Notes under the pieces: model-generated
What the model was told of the DNA's origin: nothing
The model's database searches: none
Seen by the model: only the letters and a program-made list of their open reading frames with translations
Origin: Rhodopirellula sp.
GTDB lineage: Bacteria > Planctomycetota > Planctomycetia > Pirellulales > Pirellulaceae
Length of the DNA stretch: 48,763 bases
Direction: 5' to 3'
Assembly: GCA_024644085.1 (NCBI GenBank)
Contig: JAHELS010000020.1
Span: 1 to 48,763 of the forward strand
Translations under genes and position numbers: made by a program
Shown: positions 39,201 to 43,044 of the stretch, piece by piece
Layout: every line of letters begins with the position of its first letter
Numbering within the stretch: the first letter of the stretch is position 1

Positions 39201-42200
39201 ATGCGCCCGACCCGGCACCGCTGCAGATCAATGGTCGCTATCCGACGCTCGACTCAAGCGATGGGGCACGGCACATCGTCGATGGCGGGCTGTTCCTCGG
39301 AAACCTGTTCGACGTCGACCTCGACGGACAACCGGGACTTGCGGCCGACAGCGATGACGAGGTGATCGCGGTATCAAGCTTGGGGGCCCTGTTCACGGTC
39401 AACGTCGATGCCCCGGTCGCGGGCAACACGACGATTGTCGTCAATACCACCGTCGATCCGCTTACGCGTGATGGCGACACGATCACGATCGATTCCGGAG
39501 TCGCTGTTGCGACGCTTGAATTCGACATCGACGGCCGATTCGAGGAGGACAACTTCGCGATTCGTCCCGCCGATCCGACATCTCCCGATTCGATTGCAAC
39601 AGCAATCCGCAGAGCGATCTTCGAAGCAAGCAATCCGCTGCAACTGCATCGGCCAAGTGTGACCGTGACCGGGAACACCGTCGTTGTCAGCGGTGATGAC
39701 GAGGACGGCGTGATTTTCACCAGCTTCGTCAATCCGAACGGTTTCTTGAGCAGCGGTGTGGCGACGCCGATCGATGTTACGGTAACCGGCGGAGGCATCC
39801 TGGAAGCCTGGATCGATTTCAACGTCGACGGTGACTGGGACGACCCGGGTGAACAAATCATTCCCGCGGCGAACACGAATGAGCTTTGCCAGAGTTCGTT
39901 CTTCACCGCGTCGACAAACAATTTCTTCTCCGGCACCGGCGCGGTCACACGAACGTTCTGCGTGGTCGCACCCACGCCGCCTGCGAATCTGAAGCCGGTG
40001 GAAACAACCTACGCTCGCTTCCGCGTTTCGCGAGAAGGCGATTTGCGACCCGGCGGGCTTGCATTGAGCGGTGAGGTCGAAGATTACCGGTTGACGTTGG
40101 TGAAAGACTTGCCGCCTCAAGTCAACCTTCCGACGTCAGGTGGCGCTTACCAGGTTGAGTTTCCGGCAACCGAAGATTCGATCTCTCCCCCTCAGGACCT
40201 GTTCGCCGCGGCAGGGTTGAATCCCGCCAACACCGTTGTCTTCGGTGATGACGTCGGCGTCCAGACATTGCTGGCCGACGACGGTGTGACGACAGCCGGA
40301 TCGTTGGACCTTCGTGCCGACGGAACGTTCACGTTTATCCCCGCCACCGATTTCTTCGGTTTCGCAAGCGTGCCGGTTCGCGTTCAAAACGCGGACAACG
40401 ATCTTGTCAACTCAAGGCCGATTTCGTTGACCATCAATGTCCGTCCGGTCAACGATCCACCGGTGGCTCAAGTCGCTGATGTTTCGATCACCCGAACGAT
40501 CGACGAGGATACCGTCGAGATCTTCCAAACTGCCGACACCATTGGCGGAATGGGAATGACGATCGAAGGCCTGATCGGTGACAAATACCTGCCCGGACCG
40601 CCGAACGAATCATCGCAACCGATGATCATTCAATCGGCCGGCAGCATCAATGGACCATTTCTGTCGTCGCGAGGCGGGCGAATCGAAATCGTCAACGGCG
40701 GTGAACTTGTCATTTACACGCCACCGGAAAACTATAGCGATCAATCGACGCCCGACACCTTCACGTACGTCGTCGCCGATGTTCCTGGGCCTGGCCAGTT
40801 GAGCCAGGCAGCAGCCTTAACGGGACGGGTCACGATCAACTTCCGACCTGTTAACGATCCGCCGATCGCCGCGGACGATTCCTACGATGGCGACGAAGGC
40901 ATGTTGCTGACGATTCCGCTCATCGGCGACATGACGTTGCCGGGCATTCTGGACAATGACCGCGGTGGTCCGCCGGATGAAGACCAACAGGTAATCCTCC
41001 TCGAGTTCGATACACGAACATCCGAGGGCGGCTCGGTAACCCTAGTCGACAACGACACGAAGCTGCAATACGATCCGCCGCCTTTGTTCAGCGGAATCGA
41101 CTCGTTCAAATACGTCGTGATCGACAGCGACGGTTTGCGATGCGACGCCGTCGACCCCGATGGATGCGGCGAAGTCTCGATCAACGTCGGCGGAGTCAAC
41201 AACTCGCCACAGTTCGTCGGCATCGGGGGAATCCCCGGAGAGAATTCGCTCACTCGCCTCGAAAGCAAGACTCCAGCTCGCCAGGAAACATTTAACCTGA
41301 CCAGTTGGTTCACCGATCCGGAAGGCGATCCGATAACCTTTTCCGTCACATCGAGTGACCCGTCGATCGTAAGTGCCACTCTCGTCAACGAAACGCTGAC
41401 GCTCGAATTCCAACCGTTTGCATTCACCGAATCGGAGAACATGCTTGACGTTCCGGTCATTCTCAGCGTGACCGCGTCGGACAACAGCAACGCTTCGCTG
41501 ACTCAGCAAATTCCGATAACGGTGACCGACGTGCCTGACCCACCGACCGTGGTCCAACCGATTGGCACCCTGTTTGGCGTCGAAGATCAATTGATAAGGA
41601 GAGACCTCGGTGCTGTTTTCAATGATCCGGACGGTGATCAGCTGAGCTACCAGGTCGCGAGACTCGGTACCGTCAGGAACCCGTTACCGGCCGATTTCCT
41701 GGCACACCCGCTGGTCGATTCGATCGGGTTCTTCGGCGATGAAATGCGCATCACGCTCAAGCCCGACGTGCCTGTGACCGCGATTGAGACGGTCGAAATT
41801 GAAATCCGCGCGACCGACGGCGTTTTCGTTGCCACCGACACCTTTACGCTGTCTGTTTCACCCGATCCTGACCCGCCTATGGCTGAAAACGACTCCTACA
41901 ACGTTCCGGTCGGATCGCAATTGCAGATCGTCAATCCCGCGAACGGTTTGCTCGGCAACGATACCGATGCCGACGGAGACTCGATCACCGTCGTGAACTT
42001 TACCCAGCCGCCGCTGGGAACCGTTACGGTGAACCCCAACGGTACCTTTACCTACACCAACGAAAGTGGCAAAGCTGACGAGGATACTGATACGTTCTCG
42101 TATCAAGTGATCGATTCCACTGGATTGACGAGCGGCACGGCGACGGTAACGTTGACCCTCAAACGCTCGCGTTACCAGAATCCAATCGCCACTCGGACGG

Positions 42201-42694
42201 CCGACGTCAACGCCGACGGGTCCATTTCCGCGATCGATGCACTGTTGATTATCAACTTGCTCGACCGGGTGGGCACCTCTTCGTTGCCGGTCAGCGAAAT
42301 CGGTGCCCCGCCGCCTCCTTACTACGACGTCAACGGCGACGGCGAAGTCACAGCACTTGATATTCTCAATGTCATCAACGAACTTGAGCGGCGGAACAAC
42401 AGCACGCCCCAGAGCGAACTCGTTGCCTCGCCGGTCGCAGCGGCCGTCACCACAGGATTCGCGGCTGCCTCGACCTCCGGGCTTGCCGTGCGGAATGTCG
42501 AGCCGGTGATGCTGGACGCGGAGAGTTCGCGAGACATGGTGCTTGCATCGGGACTCGAGATCGATTCGGGAATCACCCAAAGCGCCGTTGATTCGGCCGT
42601 GGCGGTCGATTCCCCCCAGCAAACCAGTTCGGAGAGCGTCGATGAAGCACTCTCGAACCTGCTTGAGGACCTCGATCTCGATAGCGCGATTTAG
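24218..42694 (+). CDS. Giant LEPR-XLL multidomain secreted or surface protein
   Basis: One uninterrupted frame of 6,158 codons. The product starts with about 35 Ser/Thr/Lys/Arg-rich residues, then LEPRQLLAG (43-51). Ordered pieces include: Ig-like (SbsA-type) segments (50-230); a matrixin-like domain (about 600-760) without zinc ligands; a pre-peptidase C-terminal (PPC) fold from about 780; right-handed beta-helix coils (about 1200-2330, again near 3320-3400); more PPC domains (about 2310-3000 and 3660-3760); an Ig-like domain near 4190 apparently interrupted by FEF modules (4251-4870); a DYGDAPD segment (4992); a GEVED domain (about 5160-5295); cadherin/VCBS-like tandem domains (5300-5980); a dockerin-like pair (about 5990-6060); and a Ser/Ala/acidic tail. 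It is very rich in Asp, Gly, Thr and Val and nearly Cys-free. It is probably exported and cell-surface or matrix-associated; its binding target is unknown. The gene is preceded by a long leader and followed by a tandem repeat and flgK. Confidence 0.88.
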   Translation: MTSRKRKSSSTYISDASRSVRTIRSSTKKSTRKKRRRNILETLEPRQLLAGPQLIGVQPNDGDLIVDGSIVNTPPRVLTLRFDEDQRIDPTTLDDDNPNTVFDGIRLTRSGGDDRFGPAPGTGNINDVIVTPALVTVDDTNRNEVIVRFNEKLPDDLYRLEVFGFDDDGLGIVGLRNEDRDLLQPSEPGQRSEVLEFDLRLGALIESVVPQPVVRAADGSLTQNRNEIVVYFNEDPLFVEDDSAQGVIAIGGDEITVDGALDGRSWDNVEIVFNETPNATGATAVFDPQSREISVEYPSGTTFDAIAAAINALPNFSALVTAGSGVAVFPDDPHQPIVPDDPRVRFSVDGNPTERSAEHPRFYQLLLTQNTVRTTDDALYFPDEVVYDPATHTARLFFSDDLNNLGPDSNGNTGVPLGGGTFRLRIGTAVDQRVDVILEPTELPVTASAVTDFGLTFVANAVGEAASGRQIRFEDSGIGGLSARVESTGTVVFDFGGDNPTLDQLRTIATLTPSVAAVVETRLQAGVAAATPAPTRIVGAPPLVLTAVGDTLETAINVGVFGLGDQITNLVFTEAIDPQPFAIELAGGQDDPGHEDDLHINPAFGADSLNGITEVPYNFNGIFDSDTSGNNFLNQITERQKKRIREALNLWASEIGVQFRETVDQGITFAVADPTDLQFPRQIVSQLNASLRIDSSTDASGRLTFDDAAIVFDNNFPFRTDYGEDFTRKSVAGIGLLLGLGSDSNLPAPSIMSLNSAFLNADINFLSDFEPVFPNNLDVLHGNYVHRSDSTDIDLYRFEVDLADVDRVGTLTAETLAERLPDASLLDTTLTLFQEQSASVTTNFGIGTELAVTITSLVPGRRGNNARIDFIKTDRAAGDSAVKVRRSLDQSDNVTQNGIVVDLPRNAAATVQDVVDAINDDPFASSIFDAATTAGDDTIDISNVDLSFAPLLLRGGGVVQLSRNDDYFGEDSRIVATLGQGVYYVGVAASGNDQYDPTIPGSGFGGRTQGAYDLQLKFEPEVDEVNIIRDLDLQRTRIDVPGTPIDGDGDGRPGGVHNFWFQTRALERIINFTGDGSAIIPGQSITLTGGDGVTRTYEFVEDANNVRIGNVPVLFSDGVFPHPPGGSVLPMPGEQIAENLRDAIKARLGETGVQVEIHPDVPTALQFTLPNDTDPRVLGLRNVQLSSNPPFFAVEVLGRTMFVDKSSGPQADGSTNSPFNNIANPIVPNAFGAAREDDIVRIVGNGGADGNITTEIDNLSYQIGVSESGGLVLEDGRNMEVPKGVTTMIDAGAAFKLRNSFIGIGSSTIPVDRSGGALQVLGAPRHLQLSAENERVSTTPIILASGVAQGSTASSIQLAASTTLQDDAINGALIRIISGTGAGQSRLVTNYVGFTDRATITPNWVTAPDSTSVYEVVESSAVDPDSFDDGSVIFTSTRDRRVDLAAVRFNPPAAAPGDWGGLIYRRDLDQAQGRRNLEDEGIFLQRVNHAEIVYGGGTNIVIDSKQQLVNPIQIVNMRPTVTFNEITRSADAAISAAPDSFEETSYQEPRFQQAGAFTADYGRVGPEIHDNLLLENSINGLFIRITTTPTEEPKQLTVSGRFDDTDVVHYFAENLVLASSPGGTIEDGVAPSLGLVSGRGFSGGTLAADTYFYKLTFVDRDGFESLESPDTFQINITSNNSAIELASLPQVQSNSGYVSRRLYRSTSPVSNFGLVADLDASSTRFIDRGQSNIPTLNAVISGGSGTALGGSASTIQLGAGSQFRDDELNGRVVQITLGTGAGQSRSIVDFVSSTGIATVDTNWATVPDNTSVYEVISARRGVRGRRDASLVMDPGLVNKLRGARIELGQGTQLLAEGVLRNPVVFTSALDDRFGAGGTFDTNNDNDTVSGPASPQRGDWSGIYAGPTSHVSFDQVQLSYAGGISLLEGGLARGFLPLELQQAEGRITNSRFEFNDSGQDGQGPGGRFGRLAVSDDQPFDEFVPRDIEATIIARGTQPIIVGNTFVDNRGSIIDIDVESMGGNYRRDAGRQTGSVDRLAVLDDNHGPMIRFNRYLNDPTSGVQLSGLEVRGGTITTETIFDDTDIAHLIFDGIIVENFHSSGGLRMLSRPDESLVVKFIGPGSPNSPYVNTGPANLSPSGFVDPQLTEKEQPGQGTGIVATGSPSGIEDRIGGAVHIIGLPGAPVILTSINDDTAGAGSKPDGSQFTDHDGTGTANRPFANDWAGLYFDQFSNDYNIPVLPELELSTEAAPGRNALVDNAQFLGELASNLLTSDHVRRLGFEVEGFLSGTNDVDVYSFVGLPGTEIWVDVDKTNFTTDTVIELLNENGDVLARSDNSFDETAEVIATGTAQGGATSTVQLAAASSFADDELNGRKVRIIAGRGAGQIRLVTDYDGATDTATVSPNWTFAPNSTSIYEIVEDAVTVFDNDLQGVTSSLQTGDEAYTDRGVFDLYEDFGSTNPRDAGIHYRLAGSSSSLYFFRIRSASINPDDVRGGLTGGGYRFQARLTEEQAFPGSVVRFADIRYANNGVHVQGLMSSSPLLGEAQENEPAALENFLVSGLADNGTIFGSTPGEGAQYIGDLQEGLRQVISVGGELSSSFDVDLYHFEISEGLQSTVFDIDYADGFNRPDTNISVFYDSDGIPAFSAAQNFPPQLVFFGSSSNIADDLTSPNGENSAIEKLIRGSISNGDPFVGPVTLPAGSYYIGITADGSEPISLDQSVREPVNSVDRIVEDRIDLFGQARSTANPPDLGNGQLFPNLTGGFSVLSDASPGHGKPQHFDGTSGFVAPPTPPPPGVSELAATGIFDASDEVTATVPPFTPNLDDLTWSLADNFNIGGQGGINTSTTIPHITLSGSLVGDPADFFQLSLTDPFTRVILDIDNGWDATGEIDEDDDPATPPTNLFGTSVDTTLVILQATPGGPNPVQLVQTSDSSFSTADGRAGSNSLLDPFIDTTLGAGTYFIGVLHDVTALTINNTGAVTDGEIGPGGSYTLQVSVANHVVPPGVGSSSSVLAFNRGANATSGTITSQPFSLAGYTAADVPLLYLNRLYQPAPGDFANLSLTSIDPTGTPRTTSLHSFFADPLNPGWDQLRLPLDAVAGHTDIRIQVNYFTNGNPAPGAVGLRMDDFIVGFAERGETVFSAPSGADFTSTFGVSPGEYQLEIRPGTEYASSGFPLVALNQSFDTNDRHNRSMTLLAPSGANISDGDTFILGDGIANQTFEFNSVGSIAFGNTPVAFSPSMTPAQVAGAIRFAINNQALINVEAESSGGLDTGITTDERLNLSGGSGEMSSSVRFSPGTSNVTVDLHDGVGDENVLRTQGQVIVEHNEISDARGIGVWSEPGVRERNPNHERLSSEFFFPIPHPLLIAPPVGNSTPGAVRNLPVLNDSVLGGLAPGIVIQNNTIDHAEFAGIKIDGQIAPLTIEVIDSDFNGIINGDDIEDGSIFWIDSGGTRVTFEFEDIGDGAIEPGGIPDGSTLDGGDGYDFGHVPIYYRHNDDDVPAPYRNRIAAYTHLEILHAIRESIQGSILMTNGLAELVEVTVGPSLTSQGPRGGGGFSFGGDLDFATPALYIEGASEIYIPGGTHLIEDQAAVYEAPQPFARIVNNTIYGDDGLASASPETALTSEPNDFLFDAVDTRMGHSHRDTYSQPSVLGDNVGPLGPDADVDFYRVYMEFGDRLTVDVDTVAGGPDTVLQIFDSSGISLAINDDDTGVDPLLDFTANETGIHYIGVSASGNDAYETRSLSGRVDGAPVGTGDYTINFQSFAPRSFVISVDGTTGGSFTITEVDGNTQTINVPGLRLPGGREADDADNVPTIMRTMANNINTSGLSLGIATALGGRSGDAAGLLHIYGYGFAPEDPALGDDFNTLGFGHAKDNGGDVAGTSTAGSTEIYLLIERVADVDISNATGLRLDPEPGRDTDQLINETGVMIAGGASPTLLNNVLMNLHESLVVEETFIGGFGVGSNSLLDGQRKPMEVIVVASVFQDPDGDEMLHQGIMSPPHGTTSSTSNVNGGIDDFNITLTGTQPSVQYAEANNFQPDLPSILIDSAVNSLVERRALDDVKTAIGVPINNILAPDLDVNGVVRADNPDFAPPGGLGSSVFRDRGSVELADFVGPIAIAEVPRDNDANGIDVDPAISFIELTEGIFQEFRIQLRDTGDASDPFTGIGIDDTTVVVPEIPDLREPGANVTVFENERLLREGIDYTFSYDETKNIVTLTPLAGIWRDDRAYRIELNNADREVLIAPDPVVIADGDQVSIIDDNGGTLVFEFESGYTLQVSEPITLVVPEVGTNAGGLMSGDIFVINDGTNTVTFEFTLVGENPTLPGTVPVNLPLVATPALEEDLPAFLLGIANEIASAIQGQVTAGNLDVGDPNGLVEIVVPDVGSPRVIIGAEAGAFVNTSRSGLQQLPRTLTLLVPSAGVGVGGIVDGDTFVVSNGSQSVTFEFDDDMALGNPGNTPVSIAGLVTAADVALAIRDTITAAGLGLTPSIEGNGLAVYLNLPLSGDAVVTTGQLSVVGFSRPPVDPDDPADPLDGDNPERIVITPVPFLADPSDPSSLVTPAPITLELNRIDERDINGNIINDGVTPGNIAINVDRSTTADELSDLIIGEISALVPISGLDQIEPISGGLLIFSGDEGFDNQVLGLDVTGTSLGVTGSIGVTGKSTIQVFGPLFLNLPLVGGGGILDGSVLVLTDDLGNDVIFEFNLNNTLPTVAGSIPVQYDTFSTVDVVADNLVAEINAANIGITAQNLGIGRVDLGRIDSNRVNIAGIPDPMNPIPGLVGVSVRRGIVSDGEILTISQGATSVSFEFESTLGGGGVSDPTFVPVIFQPSSTIGDIAVSLAAAINNNRGDLLISAEAELDSGGAPTGRVLLDDQPGTVVDVSQAATLSLTGIPGGATEVPFSPLFTSIQLKESLLQAINSVNQPGQVPVTTLSAEDRGGATLFVSGGQIFSGEADNYSLIGIADLAGNKLEENRDDLTTQFTILMPNIKLDYGDAPDPAPLQINGRYPTLDSSDGARHIVDGGLFLGNLFDVDLDGQPGLAADSDDEVIAVSSLGALFTVNVDAPVAGNTTIVVNTTVDPLTRDGDTITIDSGVAVATLEFDIDGRFEEDNFAIRPADPTSPDSIATAIRRAIFEASNPLQLHRPSVTVTGNTVVVSGDDEDGVIFTSFVNPNGFLSSGVATPIDVTVTGGGILEAWIDFNVDGDWDDPGEQIIPAANTNELCQSSFFTASTNNFFSGTGAVTRTFCVVAPTPPANLKPVETTYARFRVSREGDLRPGGLALSGEVEDYRLTLVKDLPPQVNLPTSGGAYQVEFPATEDSISPPQDLFAAAGLNPANTVVFGDDVGVQTLLADDGVTTAGSLDLRADGTFTFIPATDFFGFASVPVRVQNADNDLVNSRPISLTINVRPVNDPPVAQVADVSITRTIDEDTVEIFQTADTIGGMGMTIEGLIGDKYLPGPPNESSQPMIIQSAGSINGPFLSSRGGRIEIVNGGELVIYTPPENYSDQSTPDTFTYVVADVPGPGQLSQAAALTGRVTINFRPVNDPPIAADDSYDGDEGMLLTIPLIGDMTLPGILDNDRGGPPDEDQQVILLEFDTRTSEGGSVTLVDNDTKLQYDPPPLFSGIDSFKYVVIDSDGLRCDAVDPDGCGEVSINVGGVNNSPQFVGIGGIPGENSLTRLESKTPARQETFNLTSWFTDPEGDPITFSVTSSDPSIVSATLVNETLTLEFQPFAFTESENMLDVPVILSVTASDNSNASLTQQIPITVTDVPDPPTVVQPIGTLFGVEDQLIRRDLGAVFNDPDGDQLSYQVARLGTVRNPLPADFLAHPLVDSIGFFGDEMRITLKPDVPVTAIETVEIEIRATDGVFVATDTFTLSVSPDPDPPMAENDSYNVPVGSQLQIVNPANGLLGNDTDADGDSITVVNFTQPPLGTVTVNPNGTFTYTNESGKADEDTDTFSYQVIDSTGLTSGTATVTLTLKRSRYQNPIATRTADVNADGSISAIDALLIINLLDRVGTSSLPVSEIGAPPPPYYDVNGDGEVTALDILNVINELERRNNSTPQSELVASPVAAAVTTGFAAASTSGLAVRNVEPVMLDAESSRDMVLASGLEIDSGITQSAVDSAVAVDSPQQTSSESVDEALSNLLEDLDLDSAI
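24344..24370 (+). other. LEPR-XLL motif
   Basis: Residues 43-51 read LEPRQLLAG after a strongly basic, Ser/Thr-rich leader with no classical hydrophobic signal helix. This motif recurs at the N-terminus of very large planctomycete proteins and is thought to mark export or surface sorting; the mechanism is not established. Confidence 0.85.
26123..26474 (+). other. Matrixin-like (metzincin) domain lacking all zinc ligands
   Basis: Residues about 636-752. The segment begins ITERQKKRIREALNLWASEI, which matches the entry helix of matrixin-like domains in large secreted proteins. Where a functional metzincin has HExxHxxGxxH, the sequence reads AGIGLLLGLGSD (732-743): the glycines and leucines remain, but His, Glu, His and His are Ala, Gly, Leu and Ser. 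PSIM (749-752) stands where the Met-turn follows. It should not bind catalytic zinc. Confidence 0.6.
28247..28478 (+). repeat. 75-residue 'VAQG...GAGQSR...VYEVVE' module, copy 1
   Basis: Residues 1344-1420 read ASGVAQGSTASSIQLA, then DDAINGALIRIISGTGAGQS and finally TSVYEVVESS. It lies between beta-helix coils. It is the first of three copies in this protein that share GxAQG or GTAxGG, a SIQL-type strand, DDxxNG, GAGQxR and SxYExx in the same order. Confidence 0.8.
29447..29671 (+). repeat. 75-residue module, copy 2
   Basis: Residues 1744-1818: SGTALGGSASTIQLGAG, DDELNGRVVQITLGTGAGQS, TSVYEVIS. It directly follows a fibronectin-like segment (TYFYKLTFVDRDG ... SRRLYRS) and precedes a beta-helix coil. 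Confidence 0.8.
31250..31480 (+). repeat. 75-residue module, copy 3
   Basis: Residues 2345-2421: ATGTAQGGATSTVQLAA, DDELNGRKVRIIAGRGAGQI, TSIYEIVEDA. It lies after VIELLNENGDVLARSDNSFD, the middle strand pair of a PPC domain, whose remaining part continues after the module (LYFFRIRSAS). It therefore appears to interrupt that domain. Confidence 0.8.
36968..38830 (+). repeat. Array of 'DGD-hIhDG-TFEF' (FEF) modules
   Basis: Five degenerate modules begin near residues 4251, 4297, 4428, 4686 and 4792. Each has a strand pair (SGDIFVINDGTNTVTFEF; DGDTFVVSNGSQSVTFEF; DGSVLVLTDDLGNDVIFEF; SDGEILTISQGATSVSFEF). Complete modules then have a short VPV strand and a helix such as TAADVALAIRDTI or TIGDIAVSLAAAIN. 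Scattered relatives start near residues 1082, 3204, 3440 and 5085 of the same protein. I do not recognise an established family name. Confidence 0.7.
39704..40088 (+). other. GEVED domain
   Basis: Residues about 5163-5291. DGVIFTSF opens it, AWIDFNVDGDWDDPGEQI is the characteristic middle strand with acidic loop, and LSGEVEDYRLTL closes it with the name-giving GEVED. The upstream DYGDAPD ... DGARH segment (residues about 4992-5025) commonly precedes this domain in bacterial surface proteins. Confidence 0.85.
42197..42400 (+). other. C-terminal dockerin-like domain
   Basis: Two calcium-loop plus helix repeats: DVNADGSISAIDALLIINLL (from residue 5996) and DVNGDGEVTALDILNVINEL (from 6037). The loop positions Asp, Asn, Asp and Ser/Glu and the downstream Asp fit type I dockerins. 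About 95 disordered Ser/Ala/Asp/Glu-rich residues follow. Confidence 0.85.
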
Positions 42695-43044
42695 ATCTGC
42701 GTTTCCACATCGCGCTGGCGACACGAACATCGCGGCGGCGCTCCGGGGTCTGATGACGGCCCGCGCCCGGACTCCCCGACCGACGCGGGACTCCGCGACC
42801 GCGCCCGGACTCCGCGACCGCGCCCGGACTCCGCGACCGCGCCCGGACTCCGCGACCGCGCCCGGACTCCGCGACCGGCGCGACCAATTGCTTGCAAACA
42901 CCTCCACCTCAATCTATGGCGATACGGTCAATTGGGGAGATTCTTTGGATTGTGCCGGCTGGGCGAACCGATAGATCCAACGAGAGGGTCGCTCTGCGCA
43001 ATGAGTGCGCGTGACGCCCGCGAATGCTGGAATAGGATTCGACG
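42695..43044. other. Gap between giant gene and flgK
   Basis: No gene is supported in these 350 bases. The notable content is the 19-base tandem repeat listed separately. A possible ribosome-binding site for flgK (TAGGA, around 43033) lies at the end. Confidence 0.5.
42791..42877. repeat. 19-bp tandem repeat, about 4.6 copies
   Basis: The unit CTCCGCGACCGCGCCCGGA occurs four times without change (42791, 42810, 42829, 42848), followed by an 11-base partial unit (42867-42877). A degenerate version (GCGCCCGGACTCCCCGACCG) lies just upstream. There are no spacers, so this is a simple minisatellite, not a CRISPR. All three frames are open through it on the minus strand, which creates spurious arginine-rich frames. 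Confidence 0.92.

Noticed and set aside
42791-42877. CRISPR array
   Set aside because: The 19-base units are head to tail without spacers and no cas genes are present.
41858-42907. A 349-codon minus-strand frame over the dockerin region and the 19-bp repeat
   Set aside because: Its start lies in the tandem repeat, whose unit lacks stops in this frame; it is opposite the dockerin domain and resembles no protein.
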